A program made the translations under genes and the position numbers. From CAUZFZ01 sp963579025 (lineage in GTDB: Bacteria > Planctomycetota > Planctomycetia > Planctomycetales > Planctomycetaceae), in assembly GCA_963579025.1 (NCBI GenBank), contig CAUZFZ010000040.1, positions 3,703-67,702 of the forward strand: a stretch of DNA of 64,000 bases, given 5' to 3'. Numbering within the stretch: position 1 is the first letter of the stretch; each line of letters starts with the position of its first letter. Shown here piece after piece: positions 55,201 through 63,295 of the stretch. The notes beneath the pieces were generated by a model. That model was given only the letters and a program-made list of their open reading frames with translations, had not been told where the DNA came from and searched no databases.

Positions 55201-56331
55201 GCCCATCAGCGAACGGATTTTCGACAGATGCAACGGAAACGGAAACGTTGTCATTTCCAGCGACAGGCCGCCCTCATTGATTGGCTTGCCCTTGAATTCC
55301 GTCAACCAGCTTCCAAAGCTCGTGTTGGCTTCGTGCAGCCATGCGATGCGCAGAGGTTGCCTCGAACGGCGCGACTCATCCAGAAATCGGATTGCCGCCA
55401 GGAACGCCAGACGGGCGGGAATTCGGACCGACGCGAACGACTTCAACGTGCCCTGGCTGAGTTCTCGAATGCGCGGCAGACTCACATTCGAGGCGCTCCC
55501 GGAGATGACCTCAAACTGAAACTGCTGAGCCCGCGCCATGCTGTGCGCCAAGGAATCCGCCGAACCGGAAAACGTCGAGCCCACCACACGAACGATTGGT
55601 CGGTCCGGTTTGAATGTCGGGGCCGGTGCGACTGATTCACTCTGATCAGGTTCAGATGGCGTGGCGTCTGGTTGAGCTGCGTCCACAACACTTCGAACTT
55701 GAGCATGGATTCCGCTGAGGTACTCGATTTCCTCGATCGTTCGATCGAAGGCCCGCTGGTGAATACCGGCAATGGGTGTCTCGCCGACGATATAGACGAG
55801 CAGCAATTCAGTACCCTGGCCGTGTTTCGATCGCGCGGCCCGACGACGAAACAGCACGACGCCTGGCTCTGATTGATAAACGGGAACAGTGCCGTTGTTC
55901 GACTTAGCCGTGAGTCCGTGCCACGGCAGATAGAACCGGTCAATCAGAAAACCCTGTGTCCCGACGGCTGTCTGCAACGTATTGACGGCTTCATCAAACG
56001 CGTAACCCAGCGACGCATCAATGGGATCCGGCAAGGTGACGATCAGGAATTCCAGCCGCCGGATTCGGGCCTGTTTGAATTTCTCCTGCAGCTCCGTTTC
56101 ATCGGCTGCGGGGTCCGCATCCAGCATGGCCAGTAGTGGCTGACGGATCGCTTCGACCGAGCGCGCTGCGTCCGGCTTTTCCTGCGGCGCAGCCTGTGCG
56201 ACTGGTACAACGGCCGGTGCGGAAACCGGTTGACGGCCGCCGCCGGAAAAGGCAGCGAACAGCACCACCATTCCCACCCCCACCATGCCGGCCGATCGAC
56301 CTGGTGCAGCGGCATCCTGTGTTTCAGCCAT
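52249..56331 (-). CDS. Large polytopic membrane protein with a receptor-like extracytoplasmic domain
   Basis: 1360 residues from ATG 56331. One hydrophobic segment lies near the N-terminus (SAGMVGVGMVVLFAAFSGGG). Residues about 60-640 are a large soluble region. Part of it (EQGFKYVGITATDSQDRVF; MREYCPDVQIVVDFSHRIF) resembles the alternating alpha/beta pattern of periplasmic-binding or receptor-type domains. About twelve hydrophobic segments follow in the second half, including LLALVLPSWLLLTYCSIASL, LMAVVVVLVMIGSGASLFF, LFLMAVLSYPMQP and TWLAPAIMVVISAIFPNAWD. No transporter, kinase or transferase motif was recognised. I cannot assign a function. The alternative start at 56388 adds 19 residues. 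Confidence 0.65.
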   Translation of the reverse strand: MAETQDAAAPGRSAGMVGVGMVVLFAAFSGGGRQPVSAPAVVPVAQAAPQEKPDAARSVEAIRQPLLAMLDADPAADETELQEKFKQARIRRLEFLIVTLPDPIDASLGYAFDEAVNTLQTAVGTQGFLIDRFYLPWHGLTAKSNNGTVPVYQSEPGVVLFRRRAARSKHGQGTELLLVYIVGETPIAGIHQRAFDRTIEEIEYLSGIHAQVRSVVDAAQPDATPSEPDQSESVAPAPTFKPDRPIVRVVGSTFSGSADSLAHSMARAQQFQFEVISGSASNVSLPRIRELSQGTLKSFASVRIPARLAFLAAIRFLDESRRSRQPLRIAWLHEANTSFGSWLTEFKGKPINEGGLSLEMTTFPFPLHLSKIRSLMGATANRGLFDVPGENQTLQLNFEHDLESRDSVPQMTPGMTNPTTELVLSRILATIKEQGFKYVGITATDSQDRVFLCERMREYCPDVQIVVDFSHRIFTHPRYRSFMKGTLVASTYPMYVETQKWCYPNLAARKRSKAGEEKPFQVFRQLAMSNELLPGLFNATVLSLESAMPGRHDGKTLPLIDYGEPFIDSLFRDREMSPRYVPPLWISVVGNGTLQPLRYWPLREMLKYEGRVLDIDQDSAATSSQDGRQLAGVLPDVTLRPPSEPVILELGYTMPGRAFLVWVLGVSGIMTWMLGRTRYDPTVHRPDATRVLDPDARQTVHGMLWGLLVRRADPLLRRRQTFWLLALVLPSWLLLTYCSIASLVPLLVDAVQSNSLDSVQNFVLLVIAAAAGGPALILEYRRRQLVEQKPGTSVGVGLMAVVVVLVMIGSGASLFFESSRYLSHAVLATQLIIGTWLASQMCGLMYDMREDAGLVRGYRAGGVPQVPVRAAYTDKASALHVWTLVTGGLVHFLAILFVAGMLELPLALSRASDLTGQHILWFERTYRVTSGVSWIVPASLVIAAILFWVLSRLARLFTMDRSRPMPPWPCGDACPIETTGLEEAIQDLNRTQDAIEDVLLDPCQALRTTAGAAFGGVFLLTIIVLTLIAQEATSCFEGSGHTLILWGALSFLIVIWIYWIWELGWMIWLMRKLLRQIAWLPMTAAFLRVPERIRSVLGRFLAVRSPHQSHLRIRVQYLQELADHAADHKAELTTGSWPVFTPSEFTSVDKQFATDLKELRRLDEQGGSALPTMTATIEMLNRAGSQLWNGLLHEWTTRDVLENYPCSIDTEFKKSGDETGFEGWKNRAEELTAIQIRAYITGYAAQLRHLLMTAMFSTILFLMAVLSYPMQPRSLLTSLAMIMVATISLMATWVTVQFDRDEFLRRIQGQNSTGRQYDMQFWFRTLTWLAPAIMVVISAIFPNAWDWLYTLLEPVLSATN

Positions 56332-56653
56332 GTTCTGACCAGTGGATTTGATTCGCGATGACTGGGAGAGATCGGCCGCAGGCGGCACTGGAATATTTTA
56401 TCCAGTATCGAATCAATTTAGTGCATTCAAGCGTTCAGTCAGTCCAAACACGCTCTCGAACTGCGAATTCAACGGCGATCGCCTCCATCGAATCAGTTCG
56501 TCGGGTTGCACGAGGGCGTCGTGTGCATGCGCGGCGTGTTTTCAACCGCATCAGAACTGCAACCAATGTGTGTCACTGACGGACTGACCGCGCACAAAAA
56601 AAGCCCGAGGCACCGGATGTTCCGATGCGTCGGGCTGTAGTCGTCGCGTCGTG
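56332..56653. other. Intergenic region with a terminator at its end
   Basis: No gene is seen. The right end holds the terminator of the HTH-receiver gene (56596-56636). The rest should contain the promoter of the large membrane protein gene; no clear boxes could be assigned. Confidence 0.45.
56596..56636 (-). terminator. Rho-independent terminator of the HTH-receiver gene
   Basis: Read on the minus strand, AGCCCGACGCATCGG pairs imperfectly with CCGGTGCCTCGGGCT around a short loop and is followed by a run of seven T. It begins 18 bases after the stop codon of the 56654 gene. Confidence 0.85.
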
Positions 56654-57217
56654 TCAGGCGAAGCTCGGAGCCAGCAACTGATTCACTCGCGTGACCAGTT
56701 CTTCGCTGGAGAACGGCTGCCGAATGCAGTCATCCGCCGTGTTCGCGACCGGCTCGTTGTCGTCGTTCGACATGATCATGATCTTGATCCGTTCCATTCC
56801 GCCGGCACTTTCCACAAAGCTCACGACGTCCTGTGGACTCAGGCCGGGAATACGCAGGTCCAGCAGCATCACTGAGGGCTTAAAGGTGCCCAGCAGCGAA
56901 CCCGCATGGAAACCGTCCGATGCGATGGTCGTCGCATAGCCACTTTCCTGCAGAGCACCCTCGATGTTGTGCGCCAGAGTCGGATCGCCAACGACGATCA
57001 GCACCCGACGTTCACGTTGCGAGAAGTCTTCCGGAATCGGCATGTGGTTTTCTTTGAGGAATTCGATGAAGTCCTCAACGGTGACTCGATTGTCGCCGCG
57101 ACCAGGAAGCTGATAAGCCTCCAGTCGTCCCCGCTCAATCCAACGAATAACTGTGCGAAAATTGACACCGCAGTATTTTGCGATTTCGCCCGTTGTCAGA
57201 ATCTGTTTCGCTTGCAT
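56654..57217 (-). CDS. MerR/excisionase-type HTH fused to a receiver-like domain
   Basis: 187 residues. Residues 5-57 form a MerR-like/excisionase DNA-binding domain (LTTGEIAKYCGVNFRTVIRW; GRGDNRVTVEDFIEFL). Residues 71-185 have the fold of a CheY-like receiver (RRVLIVVGDPTLAHNIEGAL) with the candidate phosphoacceptor Asp120 in MLLDLRIPG. Two usual residues are altered: only one acidic residue (Asp78) is seen at the first strand, and the conserved Lys before Pro-Phe is Gln167 (CIRQPF). Phosphorylation may therefore be weak or absent. The order (HTH first, receiver second) is the reverse of common response regulators. AAAGGCAG lies upstream of ATG. Confidence 0.88.
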   Translation of the reverse strand: MQAKQILTTGEIAKYCGVNFRTVIRWIERGRLEAYQLPGRGDNRVTVEDFIEFLKENHMPIPEDFSQRERRVLIVVGDPTLAHNIEGALQESGYATTIASDGFHAGSLLGTFKPSVMLLDLRIPGLSPQDVVSFVESAGGMERIKIMIMSNDDNEPVANTADDCIRQPFSSEELVTRVNQLLAPSFA

Positions 57218-57733
57218 GACACTCTGCCTTTACGTCGCGAGACTACGCGGGCATCGAACCTGACTCGACCGGACTGATATCAGTACCGTTCGGAGTTACA
57301 GATTCTCGCCGTCCGTCTCTGAGACTGATACGAAGAGAAACTTCGACAAAAAATTCTCAGGGCAGAGCCTCCTGCACTCCGTCATGCCCGTGCATTGCGA
57401 GATCGGGACTGACGCCCTTTAAGTTCTCACGCTTCCCGCCCAAGGGTCGTGTGAGACAGGCGACTGGGAATTCCATGGGAGGGGATCCGGCCAGGCGACC
57501 TGCCTGACGAATTCCGTCCCCGATCTACTCGCACCCGAAACCTAGGCCACGTGTCAGGTCTGTCAAATAAGGTTGTCTTCACATTGAGGAGTTTTTCGAA
57601 TGCGACTACAGGGAAAACGGGGGCGTTGACGGAAAGACTCCCGACCAGCGTGACAGTCCGGGTTTGAACGGAGCAGTTGCCCGGATCGACTCAGCCAGTA
57701 CATTCGGAAACCGACCACCTGATTGAACCGCTC
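57218..57733. other. Divergent intergenic region
   Basis: 516 bases between the start of the HTH-receiver gene and the start of the membrane protein gene. I see no gene. It should hold both promoters. A short GACTGATATCAGT palindrome lies near 57274-57286 (ACTGATATCAGT is perfect), a possible operator. The region around 57330-57352 is A-rich (ACAAAAAATTCTC). Confidence 0.4.
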
Positions 57734-58603
57734 ATGCCTGCTCTGACGATTGCCGCATTGCTGATCACACTGCTGATTACCGCGCGCGCCTGGCGTCCGC
57801 TGCGGGAAACAACGCTCATTACTGCGTGCTCGTGGTCGATCGCCGCGATCTGCGTCGCGCTGGTGGCCGGAGTCCTGGACATAACGCTTCAGACGAATCA
57901 CACCGGCTGGCGCGATCTTGCGTGGTATGCCGCCGCCATCATGCTGCTTTGTCCGGGGATCGCTGTTCTGGGTGCCCGCCGTCCAGGAGCAGCCGCGTGG
58001 GGATTCTTCGTGCTGCTGCCGTTGCTGCTGGTTCTGGCATGGCCAGCGGTGGCTTCGACGCGTGTGCTGTCCGTCGGTTCGCCTCTGGAACTTGAAGAGC
58101 CAGCCGTTGTCGGTTTTGGACTGGTCCTGATCATGGCCATTGGAAACTGGATCGGGACGCGGTTCACTTTGCCCGCGATTCTGTATGCCGTCGGGCTGGT
58201 TCTGCTGGTCGCTCCTCTGTCGGCAACTGTCCTGGACCTCTTTCCGGACAGAACAACTTCGCATGTGCTGGCGTCGCTCGCGTTACTGGCGGCGAGCACA
58301 ATCGCAGCCGTGCGTGCGGCCGCCGGTCACCGGCCGGGAGATGTCTTCAACATCCTGTGGCTGGACTTCGTGGATACTTATGGAATGGTGTGGGCGAAAC
58401 GTGTGATGGACCGGGTCAACGCGTCGGCGGCTCACGAGAAGTGGTCGGCCACGCTCGAATGGCACGGCTTCGAGTGGCAGCCGGACTGCACAGAAGAGGA
58501 GATCCGTCGCACGCGCGAGCGGATCGAACACACGCTACGCTGGCTGCTGAAACGATTCGTTGATCCGGCGTGGATCGATCGTCGCCTTGATTCACAGCAT
58601 TGA
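57734..58603 (+). CDS. Polytopic membrane protein of unknown function
   Basis: 289 residues from ATG 57734 (MPALTIAALLITLLITA). About seven hydrophobic spans cover residues 1-205 (ITACSWSIAAICVALVAGVL, WYAAAIMLLCPGIAVLG, WGFFVLLPLLLVLAWPAVAS, VVGFGLVLIMAIGNWIG, LYAVGLVLLVAPLSATVL, LASLALLAASTIAAVRAAAG). The last 85 residues are soluble and charged, with FNILWLDFVDTYGMVWAKRV and WHGFEWQPDCTEEEIRR. I do not recognise a named family. Its stop overlaps the start of the MBL-fold gene, so the two are probably translationally coupled. Confidence 0.75.
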   Translation: MPALTIAALLITLLITARAWRPLRETTLITACSWSIAAICVALVAGVLDITLQTNHTGWRDLAWYAAAIMLLCPGIAVLGARRPGAAAWGFFVLLPLLLVLAWPAVASTRVLSVGSPLELEEPAVVGFGLVLIMAIGNWIGTRFTLPAILYAVGLVLLVAPLSATVLDLFPDRTTSHVLASLALLAASTIAAVRAAAGHRPGDVFNILWLDFVDTYGMVWAKRVMDRVNASAAHEKWSATLEWHGFEWQPDCTEEEIRRTRERIEHTLRWLLKRFVDPAWIDRRLDSQH

Positions 58604-59415
58604 TGCAGTCGGCAGGAATGATGACTGAGAAGTTTCCGCGAAGACCTGAACTCGTGATGCTGGGTACCGGTACCAGCACCGGTGTGCCCGTGATCGGCTG
58701 CGAATGCGACGTGTGTCTGTCTCCCAATCCGCGCAACCACCGGACTCGGTCAGGCGTCGCCGTACATGCACCAGAGGGCACGATTCTGATCGACACGGGC
58801 CCTGAACTGCGACTGCAACTGCTGCGTGAGCGGATTCGGCTGGCGCACGCGGTCATCTTTACACATGGCCATGCCGATCACATTTTCGGGCTGGACGACA
58901 CGCGTCTGTTCGCCCACCGGCTGAACCACGCGTTGCCGCTCTACTGCGAGTCATGGACCGAAGACAATATTCGTTCAGCGTTCCGGTACGCCTTCCTGCC
59001 GCCGCCGCGCGAAGCACATCCTGGAGCGATTCCGCAATTCGAGATGCTGCGCATTGGCGAGCAACCCTTCGAATTACTGGGTCAGCACATCCAGCCGATC
59101 CGCCTGCTGCACGGTCGCTTGCCTGTGCTGGGATTCCGCTTCAACAACGTCGCTTTCTGCACGGATGTCAGTTCCATACCAGACGCAAGCTGGCCACTGC
59201 TGGAAGGACTCGACGTGCTGATCCTCGATGCGTTGCGAGACAAACCGCACCCGACTCACCTCAGCATCGATCAGGCGCTGGAGGTGATCGAACGAGTGAA
59301 GCCAAAGCGTGCATTCCTGACACACATTTCGCACTCACTGGAACACGAATCCACATGCGCCCGGCTGCCGGGTAACGTCGAACTGGCATACGACGGTTTG
59401 CGAATCCCGTTCTGA
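58603..59415 (+). CDS. MBL-fold metal-dependent hydrolase (PhnP-like)
   Basis: 270 residues. The start MLGTGTSTGVPVIGCECDVC is typical of the PhnP/RNase Z-like branch. The metal motif is FTHGHADHIFGLDD at about residues 86-99, and later ligands fit HGRLPVLGF, FCTDVSSIP and FLTHISHSLEHE. PhnP is a phosphoribosyl cyclic phosphodiesterase, but many homologues are uncharacterised, so the substrate is open. The TGATG overlap with the upstream stop codon argues for start 58603; ATG 58618 or 58621 are alternatives. Confidence 0.88.
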   Translation: MQSAGMMTEKFPRRPELVMLGTGTSTGVPVIGCECDVCLSPNPRNHRTRSGVAVHAPEGTILIDTGPELRLQLLRERIRLAHAVIFTHGHADHIFGLDDTRLFAHRLNHALPLYCESWTEDNIRSAFRYAFLPPPREAHPGAIPQFEMLRIGEQPFELLGQHIQPIRLLHGRLPVLGFRFNNVAFCTDVSSIPDASWPLLEGLDVLILDALRDKPHPTHLSIDQALEVIERVKPKRAFLTHISHSLEHESTCARLPGNVELAYDGLRIPF

Positions 59416-59476
59416 TCTTGCTCGTCGCAGAATCAGCATATTTGAGATTCGAAATCTGAAATCTGAGATTTGTGAC

Positions 59477-60421
59477 TCAGACTTCGTCGATCATGGCATC
59501 CACGAAGCTGTCGGGATTGAAGACCGCCAGATCGTCGATTTGCTCGCCCAGTCCAACGTACTTGACCGGCAGGCCCATGGTCTGCCGGATGGCAACAACC
59601 ACCCCGCCTTTTGCCGAGCCATCCAGTTTGGCGAGCACCAGGCCCGTGCACTCTACCGCGTCGGTAAAATGTGCCGCCTGGCTCAGTCCGTTCTGACCGG
59701 TGGTGGCATCCAGCACCAGCAGGACTTCGTGGGGTGCTCCCGGGATGCGCTTTCCGATGACGCGGTGAATCTTGCCCAGTTCTTCCATCAGATTCTGATG
59801 CGTCTGCAGCCGGCCGGCCGTGTCGACAATGACGACGTCTTTGCCTTCGTTAACCGCGTGATCGCAACCGGCATACGCAACACTGGCCGGGTCGGTTCCG
59901 CTGGGCTTCGTCACTATGTCGCAGCCCAGCCGCTGACTCCACAACGTCAACTGCTCGACCGCCGCTGCACGAAACGTGTCTCCCGCAGCCAGCACGACCG
60001 ATTTACCGGCTTTCTGCAGTAGCTTGGCCAGCTTTGCAATGGACGTTGTCTTGCCGACACCGTTGACTCCCGAGACCAGAATCACGGTGGGACCGTCGGT
60101 TTGCACGTTCAGCGGCGAGATCAGGTCGTCCTCGTCATAGCGAATGTCGCCTTCACTCTTCAGCAGCGATTTGAGCTTGTCCTTCACCGTGGCCCAGACT
60201 TCGTCGAGCACGACCGTCCGGCCATGATGTTTCTCGCGGACTTCTCCGACGATCGCCTGAGTCGCCGCGAACCCCATGTCGGTCAGCAGCAGCCGCTTTT
60301 CGAATTCCTGAAGCTTCGAATCGTCAAGAAGTTCACCGGCCTTGAATACGTCACGGATGTCCTTGCGCAACACGTCCGTTGTTTTCTTGAGGGCTCCCTT
60401 AAGCTTGCTGAACAATCCCAT
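59477..60421 (-). CDS. ftsY: Signal recognition particle receptor FtsY
   Basis: 314 residues, a short FtsY lacking the acidic A domain. The start MGLFSKLKGALKKTTDVLRK holds the basic N helix that binds membrane. The NG GTPase domain has G1 GVNGVGKTTS at about 118-127, the DTFRAAAVEQL motif, G3 VDTAGRLQTH, G4 AKLDGSAKGG and the closing GLGEQIDDLAVFNP. It docks the SRP-ribosome complex at the membrane. I trimmed an upstream extension to 60622 because homology begins exactly at 60421. Confidence 0.95.
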   Translation of the reverse strand: MGLFSKLKGALKKTTDVLRKDIRDVFKAGELLDDSKLQEFEKRLLLTDMGFAATQAIVGEVREKHHGRTVVLDEVWATVKDKLKSLLKSEGDIRYDEDDLISPLNVQTDGPTVILVSGVNGVGKTTSIAKLAKLLQKAGKSVVLAAGDTFRAAAVEQLTLWSQRLGCDIVTKPSGTDPASVAYAGCDHAVNEGKDVVIVDTAGRLQTHQNLMEELGKIHRVIGKRIPGAPHEVLLVLDATTGQNGLSQAAHFTDAVECTGLVLAKLDGSAKGGVVVAIRQTMGLPVKYVGLGEQIDDLAVFNPDSFVDAMIDEV

Positions 60422-60623
60422 GTCGTTGCTCCGTGCAGAACGGACTCGTTCCGTGTCGAGTCGTCGGGCCCAGGCTGTAAATGCCTCACTGAATGATTTC
60501 AGTGGGCGGAACAGAACGGAGTCACTTCCATCCTGCACGGACGCAAACCGCCCGAATGTTGCGTGGGGCGGGAGGAGAATCGAGGCGGCGTCATCCGTCA
60601 AGGTTCCCTCCGCACAACGCACG

Positions 60624-60658
60624 AAAAAAGGCCGCTTCCTGATGGGGAAACGGCCTTG
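60624..60658 (-). terminator. Rho-independent terminator of the small CXXCH gene
   Basis: On the minus strand AAGGCCGTTTCC pairs with GGAAGCGGCCTT around a short loop, with one mismatch, and six T follow. It begins about 24 bases after the stop codon at 60683. Confidence 0.85.
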
Positions 60659-60682
60659 ATTGTCATTCGTCAGTGGCAGTGC

Positions 60683-61030
60683 TTACTTGTCGCCGGGCAG
60701 ATCGCCCGCCTCAAGCAGGTCGCCAAACGTCTTGTCTTTCGTGGCGCTCTTTTCTTTTTCGATCTTGCCGAGAGCTTCCGCGATTTTTTTGGTGTCCTTC
60801 TCGTTCTTCTTGATGACTTTGCTCAGGGCGGTCCCGTAGTTGTTACGTTTCTTCTTGCTCTTTTCGGGATGACAGACATTGCAGCCGGTCTTTTTCGCGG
60901 TCTGCTTCTTGACAACATCCGGGTACGTCACACCGAAGGCCTTCTTGTACTGGGGACGGGCGTCAACGCCACCCGTCAGGGCCGAAATCAGCAGCAGACC
61001 GGAAACGGCGACAGCGATCATCGTACGCAT
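60683..61030 (-). CDS. Small exported CXXCH (cytochrome c-like) protein
   Basis: 115 residues. A signal peptide (residues 1-24) ends near GVDARP. A single CNVCH at residues 50-54 is a potential haem c attachment site. Downstream NNYGTALSKVIKK is a motif that recurs in small secreted planctomycete proteins of this kind. The remainder is very lysine-rich. No obvious axial methionine is visible, so haem binding is plausible but unproven. It has its own terminator and probably its own promoter. Confidence 0.75.
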   Translation of the reverse strand: MRTMIAVAVSGLLLISALTGGVDARPQYKKAFGVTYPDVVKKQTAKKTGCNVCHPEKSKKKRNNYGTALSKVIKKNEKDTKKIAEALGKIEKEKSATKDKTFGDLLEAGDLPGDK

Positions 61031-61255
61031 AGATACTTTCCTCCAACGCAGAATGTGGGGTCGAGATGTTCGAAGGGGAACTGCAGCGTCCCGATTGATG
61101 AAGCGCCCGCAGCTTTCCGTTACGCCGACTCACCTGTTGAGGTGAATACCACCCGTGGCGATCTGGGTGATCTGCCTCCGAACGGGAAGACCAACATTAA
61201 ACTCCTGCTCGTTTGGAGTGTCAACTGTCCGCGATCCCCGAATGCGGGAGCGCAA

Positions 61256-63295
61256 CTACTTCGAGGTCAGCTCGAACGGGAATTTGTTTCTGCCGTCGAC
61301 CACCTCGACCGACAGCCTGCTGCTATTGCTCGCGCGATATTTCATCGGAATCGTCCCTGGCGGTAGCCGGCCAATGGGTTTTTCACGTGAGGCTGAAGAA
61401 GCGGGGTCTTCAGTCTTCAGGTCCTGTTCCAGAGCACCGCCCGGACCCTGTCCTGCGAGATACTGCCGCTGCCGCTGCAACTGCTCAATTACCGCGTCAG
61501 GCTCCGGTTTCACGGGCGCAAATGTCACGGTGTACTTTCCCGGGTTCATACCGCCTTCCATCGTGGTGACGACGTAGGTGCCATCCTCGTTAATCAGCCC
61601 GCTGGCCTCGATCCCGGCACTCGTGTCAGTAAAAGTAATCGACGAGTCTTTGAGCGGCTGGCCGTCCAAAGTGACGCGGCCCAACACGACGGATCCCTCA
61701 AACGACGGAATCAGCGAGTACAGCAGCATCGCAACGAGGACAACACCAACGGCCATGGCCAGCGGGGTCTGCAGCACAGTTTGCAGGTAGATCAACGGTG
61801 CCAATGCGTCACCGGCCATCTTTCGCCGGGAATCGTCGCGTGCGGCTGGCACGGGTAGCGGCGGCAGGGACGTCAATGCCGACGGGGAACAGCCCGGATC
61901 GCCAGCCGAAGCCGGAATGAATTCAGATGACGGGGCGGTTGCCTCTCGTTCGGAGATCAGCGCAGGCGGGGTGTCGGGACCAGCCAGGTTGTCCTTCTGG
62001 TCCATTTCGGCCAGCAGGCTCGCCGAATAGGCCTCGTCACTCAGGTCCCGGCTGCCGCCCTCGGCGAAAAGGTCCTTGACGGTCGCAGCCGACACCCAGT
62101 CCGGGTTCACATCCGTGCGGATCGAATCCAGCTCCGACAAACGCCCCTCCGCGGCCAGTGTCTGCAATTTCTCAAATTCAAGCGGGCCGAATTCGCGACT
62201 TTTGCGGCGCATGAAGTACCGAGGGTTGTCCGGATCCGGTTCGTAGTCCAGCGCTGCACGACGACGAGGTGCCGCCGTTGACTTTCTGTGGACCGACGCG
62301 GGACGATCGGGAATCTCATCATCTCCCGGGACGAAATCGGACAGATCAGACTCACCGTCGAGGTCGATGACTTCTTCGGCGGGTTCGTCTTCCGGCGACG
62401 GACTGGCTACGTGTGGGGGCTCACTGGCATCTTCCTCCGTGATGGCGTCTGCCTGGGGAGCCGAGGCGCCGACAGCGGCCGAAATTGTCTCCGGCGGCTC
62501 GGGCGTCGTTGGCTCCGCTGCCGCGTCCAGATTCGGACCCGTTGCAGGGGAGTCGAATTCTGCCTCGGATGCCAGACGCTCCGCCACCAGTTGAGGAGAT
62601 GACTCCCATGTCGCCGTTTCAGTTGCCGCCGGTGTGCTGTTGGGAGCGGCTGAATCTTCGGAAGTAGGAAACAGGCTGCGCACGTTACCGGCACACTTCC
62701 ACTCCGACTCAAACTCCTGACGGACTTCGTCGGCGCGTGTGACCTCGTGATTCCGTGTCATGTCGACGATGTCGGACCACGGCATGGGACCGAGTTCGAC
62801 GCCAGCCATGCGAACAAACCAACTGTCGCGCACGACCGGGCCAGTATGTTGGCGTTTCGAGTTTTCCTTTTCGGGCGAAAAGCGTTCCCGATCAGGATCT
62901 GCTTTCGAAAGCGGAAGGTCAGTCGGTGGATCTGGCGAGCTGTCCCGGCGCGGGCCGGCCACGCCCCTCTCGACCCGGAACCGGTGCTTCACGATCTGTA
63001 AAATATCCCCATCAAACAGCTCAGATTCGTCAACCTTACGTCCGTTAATGCGTGTCCCGTGCCGACTGCAGTCCCGCACATGAAGCTGGCCGTCTTTGGC
63101 GTGAATCTCGCAATGGACCGACGAGACATGCGGATCGTTGATCCGATAATGAGCTCGACGCTTCGATCGTCCGATTAGCAGAACGGGCTGATCAATCGGA
63201 ATCTCAAGACCGTCATCCACTGCCACAAGCATTGGAGTGGGTGTGGTGACACCACTGGCTGGCTGGTCCTGCAGCATGACGTTGCCTGACACCAT
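61256..63295 (-). CDS. FHA and double GYF domain membrane protein
   Basis: 679 residues. An N-terminal FHA domain (residues about 20-110: VLLIGRSKRRAHYRINDP; HVSSVHCEIH; SRHGTRINGRKV) is followed by two GYF_2-like domains, near 155-205 (WFVRMAGVELGPMPWSDI) and 365-415 (YFMRRKSREFGPLEFEKLQ), separated by acidic, Pro- and Ala-rich linkers. A single membrane span lies near 510-530 (LAMAVGVVLVAMLLYSLIPS). After it comes a transthyretin/carboxypeptidase-regulatory-like domain (SVVLGRVTLDGQPLKDSSIT; EDGTYVVTTMEGGMNPGKYT). The protein thus joins cytoplasmic phosphopeptide-type readers to an extracytoplasmic domain. Function unknown. Confidence 0.8.
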   Translation of the reverse strand: MVSGNVMLQDQPASGVTTPTPMLVAVDDGLEIPIDQPVLLIGRSKRRAHYRINDPHVSSVHCEIHAKDGQLHVRDCSRHGTRINGRKVDESELFDGDILQIVKHRFRVERGVAGPRRDSSPDPPTDLPLSKADPDRERFSPEKENSKRQHTGPVVRDSWFVRMAGVELGPMPWSDIVDMTRNHEVTRADEVRQEFESEWKCAGNVRSLFPTSEDSAAPNSTPAATETATWESSPQLVAERLASEAEFDSPATGPNLDAAAEPTTPEPPETISAAVGASAPQADAITEEDASEPPHVASPSPEDEPAEEVIDLDGESDLSDFVPGDDEIPDRPASVHRKSTAAPRRRAALDYEPDPDNPRYFMRRKSREFGPLEFEKLQTLAAEGRLSELDSIRTDVNPDWVSAATVKDLFAEGGSRDLSDEAYSASLLAEMDQKDNLAGPDTPPALISEREATAPSSEFIPASAGDPGCSPSALTSLPPLPVPAARDDSRRKMAGDALAPLIYLQTVLQTPLAMAVGVVLVAMLLYSLIPSFEGSVVLGRVTLDGQPLKDSSITFTDTSAGIEASGLINEDGTYVVTTMEGGMNPGKYTVTFAPVKPEPDAVIEQLQRQRQYLAGQGPGGALEQDLKTEDPASSASREKPIGRLPPGTIPMKYRASNSSRLSVEVVDGRNKFPFELTSK

